This document shows, in pieces, positions 25,520-34,665 of a stretch of 64,000 bases of DNA (position 1 is the first letter of the stretch; every line of letters starts with the position of its first letter). Location: contig BGKB01000003.1 of NCBI GenBank assembly GCA_003116975.1, positions 62,001 through 126,000 on the forward strand. The letters run 5' to 3'. Source of the stretch: Aurantiochytrium sp. KH105. Lineage: Eukaryota; Sar; Bigyra; Thraustochytrida; Thraustochytriidae. The position numbers were made by a program, and so were the translations under genes. The notes under the pieces were generated by a model. The model saw only the letters and a program-made list of their open reading frames with translations. It ran no database searches and was not told the DNA's origin.

Positions 25520-26098
25520 TTACTCGTCTGCGCCGCCCTCAGCCTCGGCCTGGGCCTTGAGCCTTGCGGTGGAGTTTTGCACCCGGCGGGATTCGTGGGC
25601 CAATTTCTTGAGCATCTTGGTCATGAGCGCCTTGTCAGGGGTCTCGCCATCCTTGTCGACCTTTTTGAAGTACAGCTCGACCTCCATTGCAGCGTTCCCG
25701 AGGACATCAAGGCTGCACTGGAGAGAGGATCCTTTGATGCTATGCGCCTGGCGCCACACGCCCTCCCAGTCGTCCTTGGGGAAGCTTTCAAAGGCAGCCG
25801 TGAGTTTCTCGTCGAGGCCGTCGGCCAGCAGTTCGATGATCATGAGCATGAACTCCTCGTCGCCGCCGATGGACTCGCAGTCGCGAACGGTGTTGAGCTC
25901 CTCCTCGGTGAGCTCCTCGTCGTGCGTGGCGAGTTCGAGCGCGCCGCCGTCCGCCTCTGCGCTTCCTCCGTTCTCCTCCGTCTTCTCCGCGCCGCCGCCC
26001 GCGCTCTCCGCCGCGGCCTCCTTCTGCTGCGTCTTGTCCACGCCCTCGGCCGCCGTCTCCTGCTCCGCCGCGGCGGTCTGCGTCGTCGGCTCCGCCAT
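25520..26098 (-). CDS. Histidine-containing phosphotransfer (HPt) protein
   Basis: A 192-aa protein. The ATG at 26098 (MAEPTT) is chosen over an upstream in-frame ATG/alternative start at 26131 because the sequence before it reads as GC-rich UTR. The N-terminal 65 residues are Ala/Glu-rich and disordered. The rest is an HPt four-helix domain with the phospho-acceptor motif AHSIKGSS; His119 is the predicted phosphorylated residue and Lys122/Gly123 are the usual neighbours. HPt proteins shuttle phosphate between hybrid histidine kinases and response regulators in multistep phosphorelays. This one is free-standing, without kinase or receiver domains, like yeast Ypd1 or plant AHPs. Its promoter carries one of the phased CACTT clusters (26412-26488). 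Confidence 0.9.
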   Translation of the reverse strand: MAEPTTQTAAAEQETAAEGVDKTQQKEAAAESAGGGAEKTEENGGSAEADGGALELATHDEELTEEELNTVRDCESIGGDEEFMLMIIELLADGLDEKLTAAFESFPKDDWEGVWRQAHSIKGSSLQCSLDVLGNAAMEVELYFKKVDKDGETPDKALMTKMLKKLAHESRRVQNSTARLKAQAEAEGGADE

Positions 26099-26411
26099 CT
26101 CGCCAATCCGCTCCGCCCGAGCCCGCGCCACGGCCCGCGCCCGCGCAAACGCCGCCGCCGCGCAAACGCTTTCCTCGCCGCGCGCAGACGCCGCCGCCGC
26201 TCCCGCCGCGCTCGCGCTCGCGCTCGCACGCGCCGCCGGACTCCGCTCGCTCGTTCTCGATTTGCTGCTTCTGCTTTTCTCTCGCTCTCCTTCTGCTTCT
26301 TTCTCCCCTTCGCTGCTCTTTTCTTTCTCCCCTTGTGCAAGTAGCCTACACTACTACTACGCAAGAGGGAATATCCACGCTGCGCCTCGTACCACCCGCC
26401 GCGGCCGCCGC

Positions 26412-26488
26412 CATTCCGCACTTCCCCGCACCCATTCCGCGCTTCCGCCCCGCGCTACGTCCACTTGCGCCGCGCGCACCGTCCACTT
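26412..26488. promoter_or_regulatory. Phased CATTCCGCACTT element cluster upstream of HPt gene
   Basis: CATTCCGCACTT at 26412-26423 and CATTCCGCGCTT at 26433-26444 are 21 bp apart. The core CACTT recurs at 26462 and 26484, giving core positions 26419, 26440, 26462 and 26484 (steps of 21, 22 and 22 bp). It lies 314-390 bp upstream of the HPt start. The same element occurs at 56.7 and 61.3 kb. Read as a cluster of transcription-factor sites on one helix face; function inferred. Confidence 0.55.
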
Positions 26489-27252
26489 GCGCGCGCCCCG
26501 CAGCTAGCACCCACAGCGCGCGCGTCTGCCCGCAGCACCGCGCCGCGCGGCGCCAGGACCCCCAACCAAGCCCGAGGCGCGAGTCCAGCCGCCCCGAGCG
26601 TCTGGGCGACCCGGAAAATTGGACGAGGAGCGGGCGCTTCGTGCGATCAGCGGCGGTGGCGGGGAGCGAGCGGCGGAGAGCTCTTGCGGCTCGAGCTTCC
26701 GAGGGGAGCGGAGCGAGGGGCCTGCTCGTAAAGGCGACCCCGATCCCCACAGCGGGGTCCATTCCGTCGGGGGCCTGGTCGACGAGGCTACACGAGCGTA
26801 CAGAGACGTGTCGCAGAGCCGCGACGGCCCGCACGCTGTGGAAAGGCGCGAGTGGGGTCGCGCAGTCCAGCTCTGCGTCCGCGCAGGACGCCGTGGCTTC
26901 GTAGCTTCGCTGGCAGCTTTTTTCTTTCGCAGTTGTGGTGCGTAGAACCTGCAGCGCGCGGAAATCTCGGCTTCGGCGGGACGTCCTGCGGAGAACTACA
27001 TGAGTCCAACTCGTGGTGGCCTGGACGAGGACCAAAGCGTGACAGCGGGGTACTGCGGCAGTCCACTCACAAGCATAATAGCAAGCAACGCTTTCGCATG
27101 GAGCCGTTCGTGAATCTCGAATGCAGGCACATGGCACGCACTGATCCAGCTTGAGTCGCATCTGGCTTTTTTTCGTCCAAGGTGGCGCTTGACCGCACAG
27201 CTGCAGGCCTGTAGAGCGGTCGCATTGGTTGCGCCTGGCCTTTGTATTCGCC

Positions 27253-27291
27253 ACCTTAGGGCGCTACCTTAGGGCGCCACCCTGGGGCGCT
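27253..27291. repeat. Three 13-bp direct repeats
   Basis: ACCTTAGGGCGCT, ACCTTAGGGCGCC and ACCCTGGGGCGCT follow each other without spacer. Confidence 0.85.
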
Positions 27292-27300
27292 GAAACGAAG

Positions 27301-27770
27301 ATGCGCCGAGACTATCATTTGCGCAAGGTTAAAGCACGTCCGCTTCGCCAAATTTTGCAAACGCCAGGACGGCTTCTTTCACGCCATCGTAACATGAAGC
27401 ATTTTCACACCAACGAAATTTTATCCTCCGTTATCGAGAGAATGCTTTTACCGAAAAGAAGGCTGCACTACCATCACTTGTCCTCACCTCTGTCTCTCTC
27501 TTTAGTAATCAGTGTGGTTCAAGACTCGCACTTTTTCGTGAAGCTCATTACATGTGACGTGGGCCTTCGAGAGAGGAATTTCAGGAGAAAACTCAATTTT
27601 ATCTATCAGGGCCTGCCAGAAAACTTCAAAGCTTTCAAAGTTGGTATGGAGGAGTAGCTACAGGCCCAGACCCGAGGGCCTGACTCTCTGGCAAGAGTGA
27701 AAATTCCCCTCCTGAAACTTTTTTCTTCGTTCACCTTGTCGCAGCAGATCGCGTCCAATCTCTGACACCA
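27301..27770 (+). pseudogene. Possible eroded Copia-type gag fragment
   Basis: The frame from ATG 27301 reads to a stop at 27655-27657. Its end, LNFIYQGLPENFKAFK, followed past the stop in the same frame by PDSLARVKIPLLKL, resembles the gag (UBN2-like) region of Ty1/Copia elements, where a GLPEEF-type motif is followed by a SLxxVKxxLLxxE helix. No LTRs, zinc knuckle, integrase or reverse transcriptase are visible nearby. If real, this is a short decayed remnant; a chance resemblance is quite possible. Confidence 0.3.
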
Positions 27771-28040
27771 GAACGAGTCCGTTCTGTAACCGACTCAACT
27801 TGGTATACTTAGTTTATTCCGCTTCAGCAGTTTCAACATTGAATTCCAGCTACGGTGAGGGGTAAACATCATCGTGAAAATGCATTGGCATTTATTGATC
27901 AAACTCAGGATAACATTGTGCCTGGGTCGCAGGCGATTTTGCTTCATTCAATCTTTGCAAGCATAGGTAGCATGGCTGAAAGTCATTTTTTAAAAAGTGG
28001 CAAGAATGCGCGGCCGTGTCCAGTCTTGTCAACTTTCTTC

Positions 28041-28457
28041 TCACAGTAGGCGAGCAAGCTTTGCTTGCGGGCAAGCTTCGAGGCCACTCTTGGCCCATCG
28101 GCGAAGGATTTCGCGCTTGACACCTTCTCGGCACTTTTTGACTGCAGCGACGGACTCCCGCTGCATGAGCGCGCAAGTCTGGTATCGAATGATCTCCTGA
28201 CTTGTCATGCACGATTCTGAGAAGTTGAGGACACTCTCGCGATCATTCAACTCCATACTATCAAACTCATCTTCAATAAAGTCATAGTCAGGATCCCGAG
28301 GCATGTGGTCCTCATGATCAACCTTGTCGAGCTCGTCTTTCTCAAACTCAAGCGCACGCAAGTACCTCGGCCTCGTCGTTGCTTCGCAGGTGCCGAGAGA
28401 AGAGAGGACTAGGGCGAGCAAGAGCGCAAAAGCGGGGAACGTCCGGCCCGCGCCCAT
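28041..28457 (-). CDS. Small secreted protein, unknown family
   Basis: A 138-aa protein; ATG at 28457. The N-terminus is a classic signal peptide (hydrophobic FALLLALVLSSLG), with probable cleavage after CEA near residue 26. The mature part is first acidic (DPDYDFIEDEFDSMEL) and then helical with four cysteines at 83, 95, 109 and 129, an arrangement that could make two disulphides. No GPI or ER-retention signal at the C-terminus (KLARLL). No family recognised. Its promoter contains the palindrome GCGCTATAGCGC 84 bp upstream of the ATG. Confidence 0.7.
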   Translation of the reverse strand: MGAGRTFPAFALLLALVLSSLGTCEATTRPRYLRALEFEKDELDKVDHEDHMPRDPDYDFIEDEFDSMELNDRESVLNFSESCMTSQEIIRYQTCALMQRESVAAVKKCREGVKREILRRWAKSGLEACPQAKLARLL

Positions 28458-29402
28458 CGTGACTCGTTTCTGAAATTTTTGATCAGATTCAAGACGTCGA
28501 GTGATGGGGATCTGCTGTTCCCGACGATGTGCGACGAGTCGCGCTATAGCGCGGTGTGATGGGCCACGGCGCGGATCGTTGGGCGTCCCTGCCCGAGCGC
28601 AAGAGACTCTTCAAGCTACTAGTAGCTACTATTGGAAAAGACTACGAGTCCCAACGGATAGTTCATTCTAGATTTGACCCTCTTTTTGCTCACCGACACT
28701 CGCCCAAAAGCAGTGACTTCCAACTTCTGTTAATTTTTTTGCCGTTGTGGTGACTTTTGCAAACATTGGTAGCCCTTGGCTAGGGCTTGCGAGTCAGCGA
28801 GTCTTCGCTTCAAGTGTACTCATTGTCCACCTCTAAGAGCGTTTCGTGGCTCATTTGCAATTCGCTACAAGCCTTTGCGTTGGTCCCCTCCGGTGCGGTT
28901 TCATAGCATTGCGCTCTTGAAGACGACGACGACGCCCCCGATCGGTATGCGAGTGCTAACCGATGTTGCTGCGTCCATCACTTTGCGTTTCGTTACATGC
29001 ATCACACAACCCCTTTTCACAATGAAAAGCAGCGAAAATCGCCGCGCATTTTGGTTTGAGAACGGCCAGCCAACCTAGATGAGAGAACCTCAATATTGAG
29101 ATGGAGTGCACTCACTATCAGAGTGGGCCTATCATTGCTAAACTTTTCATGGTGTCCCGCGCTGAACATTCAAATGAAGACTGCAGTAAGAAGTTGATCA
29201 AAAAGGCTCCCTGCGCGCGCAAGAGCGTCGAAACAGACAAGAACACAATTGCTGGCCTATAACTATCATGGCGTGAATTGAGCGCGAACGCACGAACGCA
29301 GAAGAATAGTCTTGACCCTTGCTGGACAAATCAAACCAAAAGAAACAAGAAAAGCATGCCATAATCTTGTAAGGTGTGCTCTAAAGTTGGCTTTAAAAAG
29401 TC
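28458..29402. other. Intergenic region between two minus-strand genes
   Basis: About 940 bp holding the upstream region of the small secreted protein gene and the 3' flank of the tetraspanin gene. Apart from the palindrome at 28541-28552 I see only short frames without features. Confidence 0.5.
28541..28552. promoter_or_regulatory. Palindrome GCGCTATAGCGC
   Basis: A perfect 12-bp palindrome, 84-95 bp upstream of the start at 28457. The identical palindrome occurs at 61545-61556, also in a promoter region. Candidate dimeric factor site or core-promoter element; inferred. Confidence 0.45.
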
Positions 29403-30095
29403 CTAAGCATAGTACAAGCCTCCTGGGTCCTCGTGATGTACAGGCTGCGGAACAACGCGAACGACAAAGGCAAAGAGCATGATCGTGTCCGCAAGCGAGA
29501 GGCTTACAAAGACGCAGTACGTTCGCAGCACTGCTGTGACCTCCTCAATAATATAGGTCGCAAGATACTCCTTGCAGGTGTCTTCAAACGAGCAGCGAGC
29601 TGCCTCTGGGTTTTGAAGCTCGTCCTCGATCGAGTCATATCCACAGCATCGGCCATCATTCTGAATTTGAGAAACGAAAGCAAAATAGTCGGCTGCATCG
29701 CTACCGCCAGCCACCACATTCTCCATTACCCTTTCCCATCCCCTCTTGATCTCAAATTCCTGCACTCGAAGCTGATCTGGATTTCGTGCGCCTGCGACGA
29801 GGATCGCGCAGACGAATTGAAATACCCCGAGCAACACACTTGCAAACAAATATACCTTGAGAAGTCCTCGATGGCGTGCAAGCGCTGCAAAGAGACCCAT
29901 GACGCTGTTTGCTGCAATAACTCCAGCACAAAGAGCAACCAGGGACCCGGTGCTTCCGCCAGCAGTGTACACGACGGAGAAGAGAACCTCGTGGTTCATG
30001 TAGTACAATGATTGAGCAATGGCAAAGCATGACACTACGAATTGAACAACGCATGAGCCCATGAGCAACAGCTTGTTACACGCAAGGCTCTGCAT
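29403..30095 (-). CDS. Tetraspanin-like membrane protein
   Basis: A 230-aa protein; ATG at 30095. Four membrane helices in tetraspanin order: TM1 from residue 9, TM2 and TM3 close together (about 45-72 and 80-102), and TM4 near 190-212, separated by one large extracellular loop of about 85 residues. That loop holds the signature GRCCGYDS plus two further cysteines (ARCSFEDTC), the pattern that makes the paired disulphides of tetraspanins. Length is typical of the family. Tetraspanins organise membrane microdomains; the partner proteins here are unknown. It stands alone, about 300 bp from the next plus-strand gene. Confidence 0.85.
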   Translation of the reverse strand: MQSLACNKLLLMGSCVVQFVVSCFAIAQSLYYMNHEVLFSVVYTAGGSTGSLVALCAGVIAANSVMGLFAALARHRGLLKVYLFASVLLGVFQFVCAILVAGARNPDQLRVQEFEIKRGWERVMENVVAGGSDAADYFAFVSQIQNDGRCCGYDSIEDELQNPEAARCSFEDTCKEYLATYIIEEVTAVLRTYCVFVSLSLADTIMLFAFVVRVVPQPVHHEDPGGLYYA

Positions 30096-30395
30096 TTCTC
30101 TTGCACGTCATCATCGTTAGTTTTCCTTGCCAGATATGCAATGAACGAACTTTTCAACTGCACGTGGTGATGTGTTAGCATCTTCATGAAGCGACGAACG
30201 TACCGTCTGCAGGCTCGTGCACTGCAGTTTCCGGTTGCCTCGCAAGAGTCCTTCATTCTTGCCTGCAGGCTGCATGGTCACTCCACAAGCACCAAGGTGC
30301 CGGGCCGACGACTATTTATGCTCTGCAAGACAGCTCAGCTCCATCCCATTCCATCCCATCCTCTTCCATCCGCCTCGGCGCTGCAAACTTGACAA
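30096..30395. promoter_or_regulatory. Divergent intergenic region
   Basis: 300 bp between the tetraspanin and the small membrane-protein gene. Contains a CCATC/CCATTCCATCCC-type short repeat at about 30341-30371. Presumed bidirectional promoter. Confidence 0.45.
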
Positions 30396-31019
30396 ATGGC
30401 CGTTGCAAGTGAAATATATAAAATGAAACAAATTCTCGCTCAAATGGAGAAACGCAAAATTGTACACTTTAATTGCAGGCCCCCGAAAGCGCACCTTGTT
30501 GGCTGTCACCAGTTTGTTCATTTTGGTGGGACTCACCAAAACCAGGAGCAACTCACAGGCTTGGCGCGCGGGCGTAGCGTGTGGTGGCGTGGCGAGCATG
30601 CGGGCCGTGGCACAGGCACGAGGCCAGGTTTGCATGGCCCTGGCCGTGCAGCTCGTCTTCAGCTGTCTTCTTGTGGAGGGTAAGTGTGCTGAGGGACGCA
30701 GGGCGACGAAAAGACTTACTGCTGACTTGCTTGGGACTGAGGTTGACCTCTCTTTTCTTTCTCCTCTCACTCTCTCGCCCTTCCGAGCGCAGGCGAAGGC
30801 AGAAGGCAAAAGCGTAGTAACTTGGGCAAGACCCTTTCCGACTATGAACCCAAGCTGCGTATGCTCGGGATTGCAATCTTTGCGCCTCTAATTGTCTGGT
30901 TCCTGTACAGTTTAGCCCGTGATCCGGCCTTGCCAGCAATCATGAAGCGCGCCGGATTTGCCATTCGAGATCGCTTTGCCATGCAACTCGGGCCTGCGCC
31001 CAAGTACAAGCGCCGATAG
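30396..31019 (+). CDS. Small spliced membrane protein, unknown family (three-exon model)
   Basis: No single frame covers this gene. My model joins 30396-30408, 30479-30679 and 30793-31019, giving 146 aa. Intron 2 (30680-30792) is well supported: GTAAGT donor, CAG-type acceptor, and the frame is kept into LSDYEPKLRMLG. Intron 1 (30409-30478) has a good TTTAATTGCAG acceptor but a weak GTGAAA donor; it links an ATG in good context (ACAAATGGC) to PRKRTLLAVTSLF. The alternative start is the ATG at 30598. The product has a hydrophobic N-terminal segment, a second near VCMALAVQLVFSCLL, and a clear C-terminal membrane helix (MLGIAIFAPLIVWFLYSLA) followed by a basic tail ending KYKRR. Family unknown. 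Confidence 0.5.
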
Positions 31020-31411
31020 CTGCAATATCCAAGACTTGACAGTAAAAGATGTTCCTGCAATAAAATAAGTAAATTGTTGGGGAGGATGATGGCACTTTGT
31101 CCAGTTTGTGGCAACGTCTGACGATCATGTACGTCGAGACTCTTTCAGTGTTCTTTGTAGCATGACCTCGTATAATCTGGCCCTTTAAGAAAAAAATTGA
31201 CAACTTGAAAAAAGAAACAAAGCTTGCGCCAGAGTCTTGTAATAGCTCACTTGCTGCATCTTCGCGAAAACGAAGAAGAATAAAACGACGACGACGATGA
31301 TGATGATGATGATGCGCCGAAGTTGGCTTGGTGCCCAGTTCCCTTTATAATGTATTTTAATTGTCATGCATCCGTCCCATCTCTGGCCCACCAAGTTTTC
31401 TTGATTTGTGT
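31020..31411. other. Convergent 3' region
   Basis: AT-rich 3' flanks with an imperfect GAC/GAT triplet repeat at about 31288-31313. No gene seen. Confidence 0.55.
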
Positions 31412-33736
31412 CTAAGGGGCCGAGTCCGACGGCCCAGACTTTGCAGCTGGCTCGGAACGTGTTGTGAGCGCTCCGTCAACAACGCCGACGTTCATTTCCT
31501 CGGTACTCTCGGGAAAGGCGCCGTCCGCTGCTCCGGCCGTTTTCGGGCTTGTCGGCTCGCTTGTCTTGGGCCCTGGGCGCCTTAAGCGAGAAGTAAATGT
31601 CTTGACAATGCGGACAATCTTGTACGGGTCCACGGAAGGACCTTCATCGCCGACGAGCGCGGCATCCTCTTCAAGCTTCTTCCTCGCAATTGCAGCCTTT
31701 TTGAAGTTTCGAAGATTCTGCGCGTGCGAGGATTTAAGGAAGCGCGGAAAATTATCTCGCTCCAGCTGCTTGTAAATCTCTTGGCGCGCTTCGTCATAGA
31801 GGTCCAAACGATACGCAAGACCATCGAATTTGAGAATCCTGCGGCGCTGAGAGTCGTTGATATTAACCTGGAACTGGCCATGCTCGTCAATGTACCGCCT
31901 GACCATCGACTCGTGCATGTTATTGATGACACCCCATCGCGCCTTGTACGCGTCAACCTGCTCCACGAAAAGCAAGCTTTCCACAGCAAATTCAGAGGTC
32001 AAAAACACCTTGAAGAATGTGAGACTCTGCTTGTCCTCAAAGAGATTTTCAAATGACTTGAGCGAATCGATCTGCTCGTCGTCAATCGTGCCCATGGCTC
32101 GGCGCAGCTCGGGATCCTCGCGAACATCGAGGGCACTATCTTGATGAAGAAGGCGATTTTGCGTCGACGACGATGGGTGCACCTTTGCATCTGCGCTTTC
32201 CACCTTTCCAGCAGGATGATCATCCTCCTTGGCATCGACCTTGAAAAACGTAATGAGCTGGTCCATAACGGTGTCGATAAAATGACTCTCCAGCATTGAC
32301 TCGTCATCGGCAGCATCTTGCTTTTCATCGTCTTCCTTCGAGAGCAAATACAGGGTGCGAGCAAGTTTGCGAACAACCATGGTAGTTTTTCGGATTGGGC
32401 GAACCACATTTTGATGCACATCCCGATTGAAAAAGAAGGACGAGAGAGCCATGAGAGACGTGAGGACGCACGTCAGTATAATGTTGAGTTTGGCTTGGGC
32501 TTGCTCAAAGAGAGTTTCGTCGAGGACAGCGACACTGTCAGCGTCGGTAATTGCATAAACGAGGTAGTCGTCTCTTGCAGATCCTCTGAGGACTTCGTTG
32601 ACAAACTTGGTCTCGTTCTTGACAATAAGCTCGACGAGATACTCTTTCTGTTGCTCGATATAAGCGCTCTCTAAAGAGGTGTAGACGGGCGACGTCTCGT
32701 TCCCGGTTTCAAAGGACAACTCGAGTAGCTCGAGGCCGTACTCCGCCGAGCTGTCGACCCGACTCACCTCGAGATACGGAAGGACCAAAAGGAGTAGGAT
32801 CGTCCCAAGGATGACACGCTTGCCAAGCAGATCGGCCAGACGAAGGCCAAGCTTGTTGGGTGCTTGCGTGTGAGCGTCACCTTTGGAAGATAGATACCTC
32901 CGGGTGAGATGCGAGCGCAAGATTCGAATAAGGCGAAAGATGCGCATGAGGCGCGCAAAGCGGACGATGCGGAGGAGGCGCAGCGCTCGGGACGTCCGCG
33001 TCCCTGTGCGGACAAGACGGCCTGCTCGGAGAATGGCGAGATTGTCTTGCTCGTCCGTACTCGCAATAGCGCTGTCATTGCCAATAATCTTATCCCAGAT
33101 AAAACTGATGTCGGGGATTAGGCTAATGAGCGCCACCACGTCGAGAAAGAAAAAGAACGACAAAATGTACCCTTCGCGGTACATTGAATTCAGGGCCAGC
33201 TCAAAGGTAAAGAGAAGCAAGGTGACGAACATGAGGTCGTCCAGCACATAATCCGTCTCGATCGAGCCATAAATGACAAAGAGATCGGGCGCAAACAGCG
33301 CAGAGAGCGTCGCCAAAAAGATGAGAAATTGGACCCATTTTGAGTCGAGGAAGCCCACGACAGAGAACTGTCTCGCCGACCTCTTTCCGCCAGCATCGTC
33401 CTTTCCGGATTTAGACTTGAGACCTGCAGCTGTTGCATACGCATTCTTTCCAAAGGATGCGTCGCCTTTCGCCGCAAATGGCGCCAGGATCGCACGTTTG
33501 ATCTTATGCGCACCTCCGTTTGATCCCCTGCGTCCGCTGCTGGTTAGAGGCGATCCAATGCTTTTCATGCTCGAGAAAATGCTAGATCTCCGTACTTCAG
33601 CGACCGTGGCGCGCACTTCTTCTTCAATTTCCTGGGGCGTCTTTTTCTTGCGTTTCCCGGATGAGGTGGCGTCGCCGATCGAGGGAAGGTCGTCATCTTG
33701 AGCAGGCGAGACTGTGCCACCAGGGGGCGTGGCCAT
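31412..33736 (-). CDS. Voltage-sensor-like transmembrane protein fused to RGS domain
   Basis: A 774-aa protein; ATG at 33736. After a basic cytosolic N-terminus come four helices like a voltage-sensor module: S1 about 134-156, S2 163-185 (with acidic residues), S3 191-212 (Asp199), and an S4 with Arg at 237, 240, 243, 247, 250, then every third residue to 274. A fifth helix (about 307-324) leads into an outside loop of about 90 residues with two NET/NET-type glycosylation sites. A sixth helix (about 416-437) is followed by a VVRPIRK linker of the HAMP/P-type kind. The C-terminal part is an RGS domain (about 558-675: FENLFEDKQSLTFFKVFLTSEFAVESLLFVEQV). No pore loop is visible. RGS domains speed GTP hydrolysis by G-alpha; a voltage- or ligand-gated G-protein regulator is inferred. 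Confidence 0.8.
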   Translation of the reverse strand: MATPPGGTVSPAQDDDLPSIGDATSSGKRKKKTPQEIEEEVRATVAEVRRSSIFSSMKSIGSPLTSSGRRGSNGGAHKIKRAILAPFAAKGDASFGKNAYATAAGLKSKSGKDDAGGKRSARQFSVVGFLDSKWVQFLIFLATLSALFAPDLFVIYGSIETDYVLDDLMFVTLLLFTFELALNSMYREGYILSFFFFLDVVALISLIPDISFIWDKIIGNDSAIASTDEQDNLAILRAGRLVRTGTRTSRALRLLRIVRFARLMRIFRLIRILRSHLTRRYLSSKGDAHTQAPNKLGLRLADLLGKRVILGTILLLLVLPYLEVSRVDSSAEYGLELLELSFETGNETSPVYTSLESAYIEQQKEYLVELIVKNETKFVNEVLRGSARDDYLVYAITDADSVAVLDETLFEQAQAKLNIILTCVLTSLMALSSFFFNRDVHQNVVRPIRKTTMVVRKLARTLYLLSKEDDEKQDAADDESMLESHFIDTVMDQLITFFKVDAKEDDHPAGKVESADAKVHPSSSTQNRLLHQDSALDVREDPELRRAMGTIDDEQIDSLKSFENLFEDKQSLTFFKVFLTSEFAVESLLFVEQVDAYKARWGVINNMHESMVRRYIDEHGQFQVNINDSQRRRILKFDGLAYRLDLYDEARQEIYKQLERDNFPRFLKSSHAQNLRNFKKAAIARKKLEEDAALVGDEGPSVDPYKIVRIVKTFTSRLRRPGPKTSEPTSPKTAGAADGAFPESTEEMNVGVVDGALTTRSEPAAKSGPSDSAP

Positions 33737-34665
33737 TGTACTAGGCTAGATATGACCAGCGCGCGTTTGATGGCGTCGATAGCGATGTGATCACAGCCAC
33801 GACAACGCTTGCCGTGCTGAGCTCCAAGGAGCAGTCTCCGTCCACACGTGAATTCTGCAGCCCGTGCACAACGCCGCTACCTTTTTGCACTATGATCTCC
33901 TAAAACACGGCAAGCCGAGCCTCTCATTTCACGGGGATGAGGGGGCGCAGCCTCGCTAGTTTGCTTCGCTGGATGCGTCGCGTTAAAGTACATATTGTCC
34001 GTGTCAAAAGCGTCACATCAAGCGTGCAACGTGATGAGCATAGTAGCATTATCATAGAAAATTTATCCGTTTGGCCACTTTGCGACTTCGATTCGGGACT
34101 TCAACTCGAACTCGCTGTCAGAAGACTCGAAGCGTCCTGCTTATTGATAGCAGTCGCCATGGTACGAAACGGACCTAGGCGAGTCCCGAGGCTCTCACTG
34201 TCAGTTTACTAATTGTAAGAAAGAAAAGCTCAGCCCACGTGAACTTGAAGTTTTTGCAACGGGCCGTTAGACCACTTGCGTGGCAGTAAGCCGTACTTTG
34301 TTTCGACAGAAATGGTGGTTTTGTAGCATGGAACTTCCTTTTGCTTGAGGAGTGTGAGGAGCAAGTTTGAGCATGGTTGGGTGAATTACAAGGACAGAGG
34401 CAGGAGCAAGCGAGCAGAAAAGTGAGGGGTGTTCATGGCACGCCATATCATGTTAGTTAGCACACCGTGTATCCTTTTCTCTCTTTATCTTTTTTTTTTT
34501 TGTTCAATAAAAGCTTCATCATTCTCTCCTCTGCAGTTCGGGAAGTCTACGTAACTCTCTTACCTTCGAGGCTGCGGCCGCTGGACCTTGACTTGAACCG
34601 TCCGCGAAGCTGCCTCGACGGGCAAGCGGACGCTCGTGGACGGGCAAAGGGGAAAGAGCTCTGCA
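33737..34665. promoter_or_regulatory. Divergent intergenic region with possible intron acceptor
   Basis: Upstream region of the voltage-sensor/RGS gene and of the EGF-like gene. A pyrimidine tract ending in CTCTGCAG (about 34478-34536) looks like a 3' splice site, preceded by an ATG at 34435 whose first codons encode a signal-like MARHIMLVSTPCILFSLYLFFF. I could not build an in-frame join to the downstream gene. One isolated CACTTGCG lies at 34273. Confidence 0.4.

Larger units (their letters stand above)
26099..28040. other. 1.9 kb region without a supported gene
   Basis: The first 800 bp is GC-rich upstream sequence of the HPt gene and carries the phased CACTT cluster. It then changes to AT-richer sequence. 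Inside are a 13-bp triple repeat at 27253-27291 and a possible eroded retroelement gag-like frame at 27301-27657. A minus-strand frame at 26346-27254 has no domain and Arg/Ser-rich composition, so I do not call it. Confidence 0.45.

Noticed and set aside
26346-27254. 302-codon minus-strand frame upstream of HPt
   Set aside because: Runs through the phased promoter cluster; Arg/Ser/Cys-rich without structure. It would also put coding sequence over promoter elements.
30460-30679. Start of the small membrane protein at 30460
   Set aside because: The codon there is TTG, not ATG; a spliced upstream ATG or the internal ATG at 30598 is more plausible.
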